Shown here piece after piece: positions 45,008 through 53,383 of a stretch of DNA of 64,000 nt. Source of the stretch: Pseudomonadota bacterium. GTDB taxonomy: Bacteria; Pseudomonadota; Gammaproteobacteria; Burkholderiales; Gallionellaceae. A model generated the notes under the pieces. The model had not been told where the DNA came from, ran no database searches, and saw only the letters and a program-made list of their open reading frames with translations. The stretch lies in contig JAJYYO010000011.1 in assembly GCA_021800795.1 (NCBI GenBank), positions 1 to 64,000 on the forward strand, given 5' to 3'. How positions within the stretch are numbered: position 1 is the first letter of the stretch; the number at the start of each line of letters is the position of its first letter. The position numbers and the translations under genes were made by a program.

Positions 45008-46210
45008 TCACAGTTGCTTGAACTGCTTGGCTAATTTAAGGCTTTGTCCTTGATAGTTAGAGTGGATGTCCTGTCCGTACAGAAGCTCGGGCCGGGCTGC
45101 CATACGCTCATAGCGCAGCCATCCGACCGTTTGCCCATGTTCGAGCAGGAAGGGTACTTCGTGTGAGCGCACTTCCAGAACGCCCCTGCTGCTTCCCGCT
45201 TTAGTTGCCTTGGCGCTCCAGCCGAATCCGGGATCAAAAAAACCGGCATAATGCACCCGGAATTCGCCCGCACGGGTGTCGTACGGCAGCATCTCGGCCG
45301 CATATTCCGGCGGCACCGCAATCGCTTCTTTGGTCATGAGAATATAGAATTCATCGGGATCCAATATCAGCGACGATGTCTTGTGATAAAAAATGGGCTC
45401 CCAGAAATCCAGCGGATCGTAATCCCGTCTTTCCAGATCAATGCGTTTGGCATGTTTTTTCGAGCGGTATCCGATTATGTCACCTTCGTTCCCGGAGCCT
45501 TTCAAATCCACCGTAAAAGGCAATAAACCAGTTTTGATCGATCTCGCGTTTGTCTCGTGGTCACTGGAATCAACAATCTGGCCTTCATCGAGAAGCTTTT
45601 TCCATTCCGATGCCGAGATGGCTTTCGCTCCCTCTCCCCGCGTGCGGCGAAATCTTAGCTGGTTCAGGCGGGCGCCGGTTTTGACCACGATACTGAAACT
45701 CCGCGGGGCGACCTCTATGAACAGCTTGCCCTTATATCCCTCGCTTACCTGGTCAAAACTGGTCGCTTCATCGGCAATCAAACGCGTCAGAATATCCAGT
45801 CTGCCCGTCGAGCTCTTCGGGTTGGCAAAGGCAGCAACGTCACTTCTGAGATTGATGGATTCGAGCAAAGGAATAACGTATACGCGCCCCTTTTCAAGCA
45901 CGGCACCCTGGCTGAGATCGATTTTGAAGTCGGCAAAGCGGTCGTCAAGCTGTTTCAGTTTGTCGAGCACTTTTATTCCCTTGCCGGGAAGAAAACTCGT
46001 ATCTACGGGATATGCGTAATCGCCAAGGCGCAGGTCTATGCTGGCCGGCTGGATTTGGTCGTGATCCGGCATCATCGTGCTGATCTCGCCGCTATTCAGC
46101 ATCTCCTGAATCTTCTGACTCGGAAGGATGCCGGTGTAGTCGCCCCCGCGTATCGGCGCTATCGAACCAGGACTGGCTGTTGAACCGTTTTTCGTCATCA
46201 CTTCATTCAT
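45008..46210 (-). CDS. 2'-deoxycytidine 5'-triphosphate deaminase, double-domain type
   Basis: A 400-residue protein built of two dUTPase/Dcd-like trimeric-fold halves. The first half contains GILPSQKIQEMLNSG, QIQPASIDLRLGDYAY, FANPKSSTGRLDILTRLI and GYKGKLFIEVAPRSF. The second contains LILDPDEFYILMTKEAIAVPPEYAAEM and HYAGFFDPGFGW. Long forms of this kind occur mainly in alphaproteobacteria; E. coli Dcd has a single domain. It should supply dUTP for dTMP synthesis. ATG 46210 fits the family; the frame is open to 46288. Confidence 0.85.
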   Translation of the reverse strand: MNEVMTKNGSTASPGSIAPIRGGDYTGILPSQKIQEMLNSGEISTMMPDHDQIQPASIDLRLGDYAYPVDTSFLPGKGIKVLDKLKQLDDRFADFKIDLSQGAVLEKGRVYVIPLLESINLRSDVAAFANPKSSTGRLDILTRLIADEATSFDQVSEGYKGKLFIEVAPRSFSIVVKTGARLNQLRFRRTRGEGAKAISASEWKKLLDEGQIVDSSDHETNARSIKTGLLPFTVDLKGSGNEGDIIGYRSKKHAKRIDLERRDYDPLDFWEPIFYHKTSSLILDPDEFYILMTKEAIAVPPEYAAEMLPYDTRAGEFRVHYAGFFDPGFGWSAKATKAGSSRGVLEVRSHEVPFLLEHGQTVGWLRYERMAARPELLYGQDIHSNYQGQSLKLAKQFKQL

Positions 46211-46445
46211 CGGATTTACTTTTCTGCACCTTGTCTTTGTCGTATCAGCAATGCCTTGTTCCATTCCGTGCGGCAATTCAAGGAACAAAATACACCGTTT
46301 TTGAATGGGTCACTGCCAAACTTTGGCGCAAATAATCTTCTTCATTATCCGCTACTGGAATAGTTCAGGTTTTGAACAATAACACCTCCTGAACAATTAT
46401 AACCGAACTGCCAAAGGGGTTGGCTTGGTATTGTTTTAGCTGCCG

Positions 46446-47648
46446 TTATCCCGGCATCCCGTCTGTGCGGGGTTTGACAAGGATGGGCGCGTACACGCTG
46501 ATAAACATGGCAAAGGCGAACAGCCAGGCAGCCTGTGCCAGGCCTATCCACAACAGGTAATGACCCGGTGCGATCAACGGCAACAGCACACGGGCAAGGT
46601 AGGCTGCGAACAATGAGATGAAGATTGGGATCAGCAGCTTCGAGTATTGCCGGAGATCGCGGCCGGTGTGTGCGAGCGAAATGCGCGACATCATGCCTGC
46701 GGTGATCATGCCGATGCCGCCCAGTGCGAATGCGTGCAACGCCAGAGAAGGCGGCGCAGATAAAAACGGCGCGAGCGCCTTGAGCAGGAATCCGAACACG
46801 GCGCCTATATATCCCACGTATAACACCCACAGCAGCGGCTTTTTCCAGATGCCCCTGGTGTGCCAGCCCGCCAGCCGCAGGGTGTGAGCTATAAACAGCA
46901 ATCCTGCAAGTGCAGCGGTTGCCGGCACATTGCGCCAGAACACATCGGCAATCAGGAACAGCACAAACACATAGAGGGCGGCGCGGTCCAGCCACAAACG
47001 GTTCTTCAGTTTCACGGGATAGCCTGCACCCTGTTCGATGAAGAACGGCAACACGCGCCGCGCCATGGAAAAGACCAGCGCGAGCAGCACATACAGGCCG
47101 GAATACAAACCCCATACGATGCCCTGTTCCAGCACGCCCGACACGCCAAGATAAAAGAGGAGGTTGGCCAGCATCAGCAGCACCAGTTTGGATGCGATGC
47201 CGATCTGCGGGTATTGTTTTGCACGCAAAATCGGCGTAAATACCGCAACGATGAGCCACAGATCGAACAGCACATCCGGCAGCGCCATCGCCAGTATTTG
47301 TCCTGGCAACAGCCAGCAGGCCATCCGTGCCGCCAGCCACAGAGCCGCCAGTCCTGCCAGCGGGAATCCTTTGGGCATGGGCATTCTGGTCCAGTTGCCC
47401 ACCGCAGTCAGCAAAAATCCGGCAGCCACTGCCATGCCGTAACCGAAGATCATTTCATGCGCATGCCAGTGCATGGGTGAAAACGGCAGGGAGGGCTGCC
47501 GCCAGCCGTAGACGAAAAATCCGCCCCAGATCAATAGCGTGACCAGCGCATAGAGGCCGGCCAACAGAAAGAACGGACGAAAGCCGAGATTGAACAGGGC
47601 AAATCGGGGTGCGAGGCGTGCCGGATCCTGGATGGTCAGGGTTTTCAT
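46446..47648 (-). CDS. NnrS family membrane protein
   Basis: A 400-residue protein with about twelve membrane helices. It has the family opening FALFNLGFRPFFLLAGLYAL, the His-bearing segment MHWHAHEMIFGYGMAVAAGFLLTAVGNWT, and ALHAFALGGIGMITAGMMSRISLAHTGR. NnrS is a haem- and copper-containing protein linked to nitric oxide stress and denitrification. No nitrogen oxide reductase gene is nearby. It lies 67 bases after the Dcd gene's upstream region and 30 bases downstream of YebC's end. Confidence 0.92.
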   Translation of the reverse strand: MKTLTIQDPARLAPRFALFNLGFRPFFLLAGLYALVTLLIWGGFFVYGWRQPSLPFSPMHWHAHEMIFGYGMAVAAGFLLTAVGNWTRMPMPKGFPLAGLAALWLAARMACWLLPGQILAMALPDVLFDLWLIVAVFTPILRAKQYPQIGIASKLVLLMLANLLFYLGVSGVLEQGIVWGLYSGLYVLLALVFSMARRVLPFFIEQGAGYPVKLKNRLWLDRAALYVFVLFLIADVFWRNVPATAALAGLLFIAHTLRLAGWHTRGIWKKPLLWVLYVGYIGAVFGFLLKALAPFLSAPPSLALHAFALGGIGMITAGMMSRISLAHTGRDLRQYSKLLIPIFISLFAAYLARVLLPLIAPGHYLLWIGLAQAAWLFAFAMFISVYAPILVKPRTDGMPG

Positions 47649-47677
47649 TGCAGGCAGGGTTTGTCCGTCACGTGCAA

Positions 47678-48379
47678 TTAGCCCGCCAGTCCGACATACA
47701 CGTTCTGCACATCATCGTCGGCGTCGATCGCGTCCAGAAATGCTTCGACTTCTTCGCGCTCGGCGTCGTTCAGCGTCAGCGGATTCTTGGGCCGGTAACC
47801 CAGTTGCGCTGATTGCACCGTAAAGCCGAACGCGGGCAAGGCGCGGCACACCGCGTCCAGATCGGCAGGTTCGGTCAGAAACAGCGTCGCCCCTTCTTCA
47901 CCGGGCTCGAAATCCTGAGCGCCTGCCTCGATGGCCGCGAGCTCCGCATCTGCATCTTTAGTCGCGGGCGCAGCTTCTATCATCCCAAGATAGTCGAAAT
48001 CCCACGAAACCGAACCCGATGCGCCGAGCTGCCCTTTGCGAAACAGCACGCGTATGTTCGGGTAAGTGCGGTTGGCATTGTCGGTCAGACATTCGACGAT
48101 CACGGGCACCCTGTGCGGTGCGAAACCCTCGTAGGTGAGTTTTTCCAGAACCATGCCTTCTTCGAGCAGACCCGCGCCTTTCTTGATGGCGCGCTCCAGC
48201 GTTTCCTTGGGCATGGATGCTTTTTTGGCCTGTTCGACCAGCAGTCGCAGACGCGGGTTCATATCGGGGTCCGCGCCAGCGCGGGCGGCTACCATGATTT
48301 CCTTGGACAGCTTGCCGAAAACTTTTCCCTTGGCATTTGCGGCTACTTCCTTATGTCTGGCTTTCCACTGTGCGCCCAT
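47678..48379 (-). CDS. YebC/PmpR family transcriptional regulator
   Basis: A 233-residue cytoplasmic protein: [56 protein letters not shown] and [17 protein letters not shown] are all family signatures. YebC proteins act as regulators, and recent work links the group to ribosome stalling at proline runs. The native ATG is taken at 48379. A second ATG at 48391 and, through leader repeat copy 3, an ATG at 48469 are in the same frame. Confidence 0.92.
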   Translation of the reverse strand: MGAQWKARHKEVAANAKGKVFGKLSKEIMVAARAGADPDMNPRLRLLVEQAKKASMPKETLERAIKKGAGLLEEGMVLEKLTYEGFAPHRVPVIVECLTDNANRTYPNIRVLFRKGQLGASGSVSWDFDYLGMIEAAPATKDADAELAAIEAGAQDFEPGEEGATLFLTEPADLDAVCRALPAFGFTVQSAQLGYRPKNPLTLNDAEREEVEAFLDAIDADDDVQNVYVGLAG

Positions 48380-48394
48380 CTTTATTTTCATCCT

Positions 48395-48554
48395 TAACGT
48401 GAAACTCGCGCAAGCGCTCGTTTGTCCCCTCTCCCTCCGGGAGAGGGTTTGGGTGAGGGGAACGGGCATGGAAGTTTGCGAGTTGATGCCCGCAGGGCAT
48501 CATCCCTGCGAGAATCTTTGCATTATTCGGGGTGGCTTCTGCCATGCCCGTTAG
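48395..48554 (-). repeat. Leader repeat copy 3, at the yebC 5' end
   Basis: This 160-bp copy begins CTAACGGGCATGGC and ends TTTCACGTTA on the minus strand, 15 bases before the YebC ATG. The inner inverted pair CCATGCCCGTT/AACGGGCATGG encloses about 70 bases with another hairpin (ATGCCC/GGGCAT). The GGGAGAGGG core and the GCGCAAGCGAGCG-like tail follow. The frame from ATG 48469 reads [18 protein letters not shown] and runs on without a stop into YebC. Confidence 0.8.
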
Positions 48555-48699
48555 TTTATATCCCGCATATCTTGCCTTAACTGATGCGATGTATCAATCG
48601 CTAAGTCGGGTGATCTGACGAAAACGACGTGCAGATGGGCTGTCGTCCGGCGTGCGACCTGCTAAAATGCACCAACTTTTCAAATCCGAAAAATCCGCC

Positions 48700-50100
48700 A
48701 TGAAACTGGAAATAAATACCATGACTGCGACAGAACGCAGGGCAAGTATCGGTCTTGCAAGCATTTACGGTCTGCGCATGCTGGGTTTGTTCATTATTTT
48801 GCCGATTTTTGCCTTGTATGCCCAGAAGTTGCCGGGTGGAAAGAGTCATCTGCTGATGGGAATTGCGCTGGGCGCTTATGGCCTGACGCAGGCGATCCTG
48901 CAAATTCCGGCGGGCTGGATGTCCGACCGCTACGGGCGCAAGCCGATCATATACGGCGGACTGGTGATATTTGCGCTGGGCAGTTTTATCGCGGCTTCCG
49001 CCGACAATATATATTGGGTGATTGCAGGTCGTGCGATTCAGGGCGCGGGCGCGATCAACGCAGCGGTCATGGCGCTCACCGCCGACCTGACCCGTGAGGA
49101 GCACCGCACCAAGGCCATGGCGACCATCGGCATGACGATAGGCATCACCTTTTCCTTCTCGCTGATTCTCTCCCCGCTGCTTAACGGCGTGCTGGGCGTG
49201 CCGGGCATCTTCGCGCTGACCGGGGTGCTGGCGTTGCTGGCGCTGGGCATCGTGCGTTTCGTTATTCCGAATCCTGCGATCACGCGTTTTCACAGCGATA
49301 CGGAGGCCAGCGGCAGCAAGTTTGCCGAGGTGTTGAAGAACCGCGATCTGCTGCGTCTGGATTTCGGCATCTTTTCCTTGCATGCGATTCTGATGTCGGT
49401 GTTTATGCAGGTGCCGTTCGTGTTGCAGCGCGACGGGCTGGCGGTGTCGCAACACTGGAAGATCTATCTGCCGGTGATGCTGGTCGCCTTCGCGTTGATG
49501 GTGCCGCCCATCATCATCGCCGAGAGCCGTGGCAAGATGAAACAGGTATTCATGGGCGCGGTGGCGCTGGCTTTGTGCGGGCAGCTGACTTTGATGCTGA
49601 TGCAGGATAGTTTGTGGGGTGTGGCGGCTGCACTGCTGATTTTTTTCACCGCATTCAACGTGCTGGAAGCGACATTGCCCTCGATGATTTCCAAGATCGC
49701 GCCGCTGGCCGCCAAGGGAACGGCGATGGGCGTGTACAGCAGCGTGCAGTTTCTGGGCGCGTTTTTCGGCGCTTCAGTGGGCGGCGCGCTGATGCAGTTT
49801 GTCGGGGGCAATGCCGTGTTCGCGTTTGCCGTCGTCCTGCTGCTGGTGTGGCTGGTGGTGGTTACAGGCATGCGCCCGCCGGCTGTGGTGCGTACCAAAT
49901 TGTATCACCTGGGGGAAATGAGCAATGCCGAGGGCGCGCAATTGCAGCAAAGACTCTCACAACTGCAAGGCGTGCATGAAGCGATGGTGGTGGCGGCAGA
50001 AGGAATGGCCTGCCTCAAGGTGGACATGCAGGGGTTTGATGAGCAGGCCGCAGAACGTATGCTGATACCGGCGGCCAACAGTTCTTTGGCCGACAACTGA
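48700..50100 (+). CDS. MFS transporter, YajR-like with C-terminal YAM domain
   Basis: A 466-residue inner membrane protein. Twelve membrane helices carry the MFS motif A (GWMSDRYGRKPIIYGG). A C-terminal soluble domain of about 70 residues (LYHLGEMSNAEGAQLQQRLSQLQGVHEAMV, then CLKVDMQGFDEQ) has the ferredoxin-like pattern of the YajR YAM domain. E. coli YajR is the structural relative; the substrate is unknown. Start choice is uncertain: ATGs lie at 48652, 48700 and 48721, and the last has GGAA about 12 bases upstream. Confidence 0.87.
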   Translation: MKLEINTMTATERRASIGLASIYGLRMLGLFIILPIFALYAQKLPGGKSHLLMGIALGAYGLTQAILQIPAGWMSDRYGRKPIIYGGLVIFALGSFIAASADNIYWVIAGRAIQGAGAINAAVMALTADLTREEHRTKAMATIGMTIGITFSFSLILSPLLNGVLGVPGIFALTGVLALLALGIVRFVIPNPAITRFHSDTEASGSKFAEVLKNRDLLRLDFGIFSLHAILMSVFMQVPFVLQRDGLAVSQHWKIYLPVMLVAFALMVPPIIIAESRGKMKQVFMGAVALALCGQLTLMLMQDSLWGVAAALLIFFTAFNVLEATLPSMISKIAPLAAKGTAMGVYSSVQFLGAFFGASVGGALMQFVGGNAVFAFAVVLLLVWLVVVTGMRPPAVVRTKLYHLGEMSNAEGAQLQQRLSQLQGVHEAMVVAAEGMACLKVDMQGFDEQAAERMLIPAANSSLADN

Positions 50101-50107
50101 ATCAGCC

Positions 50108-50137
50108 TTAAACAAATGGCAGTCGGTCGGCTATAAT
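50108..50137 (+). promoter_or_regulatory. Probable ssb promoter
   Basis: A perfect -10 hexamer TATAAT at 50132-50137 lies 18 bases after TTAAAC (50108-50113), a weaker -35 match. It begins 8 bases after the MFS stop and 44 bases before the ssb start codon. Confidence 0.5.
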
Positions 50138-50181
50138 CCGGTAACAATTCTGCATAGCGGACAACATAGAGGGAGCATGAA

Positions 50182-50661
50182 ATGTCGGTAAATAAGGTAA
50201 TTTTGATCGGACGTCTGGGCAAAGACCCGGAAACTCGTTATATGCCCAATGGCGAAGCAGTCACCAACGCTACGCTGGCGACATCCGAAACCTGGAAGGA
50301 CAAGAGCGGCGCAAAACAGGAAAAAACCGAGTGGCACAATCTGGTGTTCTATCGCCGTCTTGCCGAGGTGGCCGGCGAATATTTGAAAAAGGGCTCGATG
50401 ATCTACGTTGAGGGCAGGCTGCAAACCCGCAAGTGGCAGGACAAGGAAGGCAAAGACCGTTACACCACGGAAATCATTGCCAACGAAATGACCATGCTGG
50501 GCGGCAAGTCGTCAGGCGGGTTTGAAGTGGTCGAAGAAAATCAGTCCGCACCTAAGCCATCGGCGGCGCCGGCAAGATCAGCGCCGGCGGCACCGGCTGC
50601 ATCATCCGGTTCGGCTCAGGGGCGCAGTTTCGATAATTTCGACGACGACATTCCGTTCTGA
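50182..50661 (+). CDS. ssb: Single-stranded DNA-binding protein
   Basis: A 159-residue SSB. The OB fold spans residues 1-110 ([57 protein letters not shown]). A Pro/Ala/Ser linker follows, and the protein ends in the acidic tip DDDIPF that recruits repair and replication partners. A consensus promoter lies upstream and an intrinsic terminator at 50696-50724 downstream, so it is a single-gene unit. Confidence 0.97.
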   Translation: MSVNKVILIGRLGKDPETRYMPNGEAVTNATLATSETWKDKSGAKQEKTEWHNLVFYRRLAEVAGEYLKKGSMIYVEGRLQTRKWQDKEGKDRYTTEIIANEMTMLGGKSSGGFEVVEENQSAPKPSAAPARSAPAAPAASSGSAQGRSFDNFDDDIPF

Positions 50662-50695
50662 ATGTTGAATGATATAAAAGATAAAGTATCAAACT

Positions 50696-50724
50696 AAAGC
50701 CCATGTTTACATGGGCTTTTTTTA
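50696..50724 (+). terminator. Intrinsic terminator after ssb
   Basis: AAAGCCCATG (50696-50705) pairs perfectly with CATGGGCTTT (50710-50719) around a TTTA loop and continues into a run of seven T. This is the clearest Rho-independent terminator in the window. Confidence 0.92.
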
Positions 50725-50772
50725 TAATAATTGTTGTTGATTGATCATGCTGTGTGATTGTCGCGTAGAAAT

Positions 50773-50809
50773 ATCACAAGTTGACAATATCATAATGTGA
50801 TGTTAATTT
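50773..50809 (+). promoter_or_regulatory. Candidate promoter and operator of the marR-like gene
   Basis: A perfect -35 TTGACA at 50781-50786 is followed after 17 bases by TAATTT (50804-50809). ATCACA (50773-50778) and TGTGAT (50796-50801) form an inverted repeat flanking the -35. A MarR-type dimer could bind it for autoregulation, but this is inference. Confidence 0.4.
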
Positions 50810-50840
50810 ACCGACACGTGATGAGCAGACAAAATATACG

Positions 50841-51278
50841 ATGAAAACCGGCTTAAGCAAGAATGAGTTCGAGTCGCTTTCCGACTTCCGTCATCAGTTG
50901 CGATGTTTCATGCGCTTTAGTGAGCAACTGACCCATGAACATGGGGTTACCAATCTCCAGTATCTGTTGCTGCTGCATGTCAAGGGATATAAGGGACGTG
51001 AATGGGCGACCATCAGCGAATTGGCTGTGAGGTTGCAATCACACCATCACGGTGTTGTGTCACTGGCATCGCGTTGCGAGAAGCTGGGCCTGGTATCCAG
51101 AAAACGCGGAACGGTGGATAAACGCGAGGTGGAAATACATCTCACGACGGCAGGCGACCAGTTGGTAACGGAGCTTGCCGGTCTGCATCGCAAGGAGTTG
51201 TCCGGTTTGCAGGGAATTTTCAATGTTCCCGGAATATTCAGTCCGCAACCTGACCAGACCATTGCTGATTCACCGTGA
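50841..51278 (+). CDS. MarR-family transcriptional regulator
   Basis: A 145-residue winged-helix regulator. The N-terminal dimer helix (FESLSDFRHQLRCFMRFSEQ) is followed by the HTH (WATISELAVRLQSHHHGVVSLASRCEKLG) and the wing VSRKRGTVDKREVEIHLTTAG. It probably controls itself and the CBS-HPP genes that follow 97 bases later; the ligand is unknown. Confidence 0.88.
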   Translation: MKTGLSKNEFESLSDFRHQLRCFMRFSEQLTHEHGVTNLQYLLLLHVKGYKGREWATISELAVRLQSHHHGVVSLASRCEKLGLVSRKRGTVDKREVEIHLTTAGDQLVTELAGLHRKELSGLQGIFNVPGIFSPQPDQTIADSP

Positions 51279-51374
51279 GAGCATAAGGCATGCGAATGAG
51301 TGTTGCTTCCATCGCCTTCAGCTTGCCGGCAAAATTTTACGGTTAAACGCGTTTCTCTAAAAGACGATAAAAAT

Positions 51375-52001
51375 ATGATGCCGAAGTTTCCTGACAATAC
51401 GGATGACATTCCAGACGACAATGTGTCCGAGATGGAGTTGACCGACGACGACGTTCTGGATGCGATGCGGCATATTCCCGGTTATCTGGATATCACCATA
51501 GAAGATTTTCGTGAAATATACCATCTGGCACATCGTCATGCGGTTGGGCGCCTGTTCGCGGGAGTTACGGCCGGCAGCATCATGCGGACTGACGTAGAAC
51601 CCCTGCAGCCGAGTATTACGCTCGATCAGGCGGCAAAAACACTTGCCGATTCAAACTACAAAGGGCTGCCGGTGGTGGATGCCGAAGGCCGTGTGGTCGG
51701 CATGCTCACGGAAACGGATTTCCTGAAACGCCTGAAGGCTGACAGCTTTCTGGAATTGTTGCTGAAAATGCTCGATGATACGTTTGAGTTTACGCACTGT
51801 TGCCATGATACGACAGTTGGTCAGGCCATGACGAAACCGCCAGTCACGGTCAGAGCAGACGCGGGATTCCTGGCAATTGTGGAAGCGTTTCATTGCCATC
51901 CCGGACGCAGTATGGCGGTGGTAGATGCTGAGGGACATTTGCTGGGCTTGTTGCTGCGCAAGGACTTTTTCGCGGCATACAAGTTAAGAGAATTATCATG
52001 A
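51375..52001 (+). CDS. CBS-pair domain protein
   Basis: A 208-residue soluble protein. An acidic N-terminal arm (about 1-50, DDIPDDNVSEMELTDDDV) precedes two CBS motifs: MRTDVEPLQPSITLDQAAKTLADSNYKGLPVVDAEGRVVGMLTETDFL, and a second ending MAVVDAEGHLLGLLLRKDFF. A His/Cys cluster (FTHCCHD) lies between them. The 3' end overlaps the HPP gene by 4 bases. In other genomes CBS and HPP domains are fused in one protein, so this is likely a regulatory subunit for the membrane partner. Confidence 0.87.
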   Translation: MMPKFPDNTDDIPDDNVSEMELTDDDVLDAMRHIPGYLDITIEDFREIYHLAHRHAVGRLFAGVTAGSIMRTDVEPLQPSITLDQAAKTLADSNYKGLPVVDAEGRVVGMLTETDFLKRLKADSFLELLLKMLDDTFEFTHCCHDTTVGQAMTKPPVTVRADAGFLAIVEAFHCHPGRSMAVVDAEGHLLGLLLRKDFFAAYKLRELS

Positions 52002-52546
52002 AATTTCGTGAATATATTTACAAAATGAAAGGCTCAACCCGTGGCACGCCACCGCGAGTCAGCAATACCGAAATCCTCTGGTCATGGATAGGCGCATTTT
52101 TGGGTATATCGGTTGTAGCTTGGCTGGATCACTTTTTTTTCGAAGGGACTGATCTCTCACTGATGGTCGGCTCTCTGGGCGCCTCATCCGTTCTCATTTA
52201 CGGTGCGATACGAAGCCCTTTGGCTCAACCGCGCAATTTGGTGGGGGGGCATTTCCTCTCCGCTATCGTAGGCGTCAGCTGCTGGAAGATTTTTCACCAA
52301 TATCCATGGCTCGCGGAGGCGATGGCTGTTGCTACTTCCATCGCTATCATGCATGCCAGCAGGACGTTGCATCCGCCTGCCGCCGCTACGGCACTGATAG
52401 CGGTAATCGGATCTCCGGTACTTCATAAATTGGGATATTTATACGTACTGATACCGGCTACCATAGCGCCATTAATTTTGCTTTTTGTAGCATTGCTGGT
52501 GAATAACATACCGGCCTCGCGGCGTTACCCTGAAATCTGGTTTTGA
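51998..52546 (+). CDS. HPP family membrane protein
   Basis: A 182-residue protein with about four membrane helices and the defining motif TLHPPAAATALIAVIGSP, plus LGASSVLIYGAIRSPLAQPRNLVGGH. Some plant and cyanobacterial HPP proteins transport nitrite; no substrate is shown here. Its start overlaps the CBS gene (ATGA), so the two are probably made in fixed ratio. Confidence 0.87.
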   Translation: MKFREYIYKMKGSTRGTPPRVSNTEILWSWIGAFLGISVVAWLDHFFFEGTDLSLMVGSLGASSVLIYGAIRSPLAQPRNLVGGHFLSAIVGVSCWKIFHQYPWLAEAMAVATSIAIMHASRTLHPPAAATALIAVIGSPVLHKLGYLYVLIPATIAPLILLFVALLVNNIPASRRYPEIWF

Positions 52547-52585
52547 ATTGAAAGATTAATTTGAAAATGAAAGGATGGTAAGCAT

Positions 52586-52900
52586 ATGCAACTGCCCGAT
52601 ACTGATGAAGAAGGATACCTGGTCGATCCGCTAACCTGGGATGAAGAGATTGCCCGTGAGTTCGCCAGCCAGGAAAGTATTCAACTGACGGAAGATCACT
52701 GGGATGCGATTAATTTCATGCGCGAATATTACGCCGAACATCAGATCGCGCCCGATGTTCGTCACGTGATGAAGCATCTGGCCGGGCGGCTGGGTTCCGA
52801 GTCCCGCAACAGGATATTTGAGCTGTTTCCGTACGGTTATGTGAAGCAGGCATGCAAGATAGCTGGCATGAAACGTCCGAGAGCATGGAGTACGGGTTGA
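52586..52900 (+). CDS. DsrC/TusE-family protein lacking the terminal cysteine
   Basis: A 104-residue protein with the DsrC fold signatures DEEGYLVDPLTWDEEIA, LTEDHWDAINFMREYY, QIAPDVRHVMKHLAGRLG and LFPYGYVKQACKIAG. The cysteine of KQAC (CysB position) is present. The C-terminus reads MKRPRAWSTG instead of the usual PKPTGC-type end, so the persulfide-carrying CysA is absent. It therefore cannot work like TusE and is likely a regulatory or non-canonical DsrC paralogue. Confidence 0.88.
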   Translation: MQLPDTDEEGYLVDPLTWDEEIAREFASQESIQLTEDHWDAINFMREYYAEHQIAPDVRHVMKHLAGRLGSESRNRIFELFPYGYVKQACKIAGMKRPRAWSTG

Positions 52901-53383
52901 GTCCTTTGCAGCGCCCTGAACCCGGGAAAACCTTGGGGAACCGCGGATTTAATCCGTTCGTGCTCAGCCAATATTATTTACGTTAGAGCCTGATAAAATA
53001 ATTCATTAGGGCGTCATACCGGCGCAGGCCGGTATCCATCAATAAAAAGAGACCGCGAAGCGGACAAAATCAAGGTGTTGTCCCATTTCGCGGGAATTTT
53101 TTAATCAACTGGATTCCGGCCTGCGCCGGAATGACGCAATTTTGGCCTGACGGACAATCCGGGGTAAATACATGGCAATCAATTTGTTATGCCACTCTCT
53201 TTGACAAGTTCAGGGCGAACGAGTGATTTATTCGCTGTTTCCCCTGGATAGTTTGCCGATGAGCGAGACTCTGTAGGGGCAAAGTTGTGCGTGGTGCTCT
53301 CTCCTGAGAAATACCTCACGGCACGATGCGTATGGCTTTAGCCAGCCTGCATCTACCCCCTCAAAAAAAATTGAAAGTATATC
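52901..53383. other. Intergenic region with one inverted-repeat element
   Basis: About 480 bases without a gene. Bases 53011-53137 are repeat copy 2. The remainder has no ORF with coding character. An A-run (CCTCAAAAAAAATTG) lies just before the next gene's TTG start. Confidence 0.5.
53011..53137. repeat. ATTCC-type inverted-repeat element, copy 2
   Basis: A 127-bp element with 28-bp ends matching at 26 of 28 positions (starting GCGTCAT, then CCGGCGCAGGCCGG). It shares the overall design and an internal CCGCGAAGCGGACAAAA stretch with copy 1 at 33445-33567. Its ends carry CCGG rather than CCCGC, so it is a diverged subfamily member. Confidence 0.72.
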
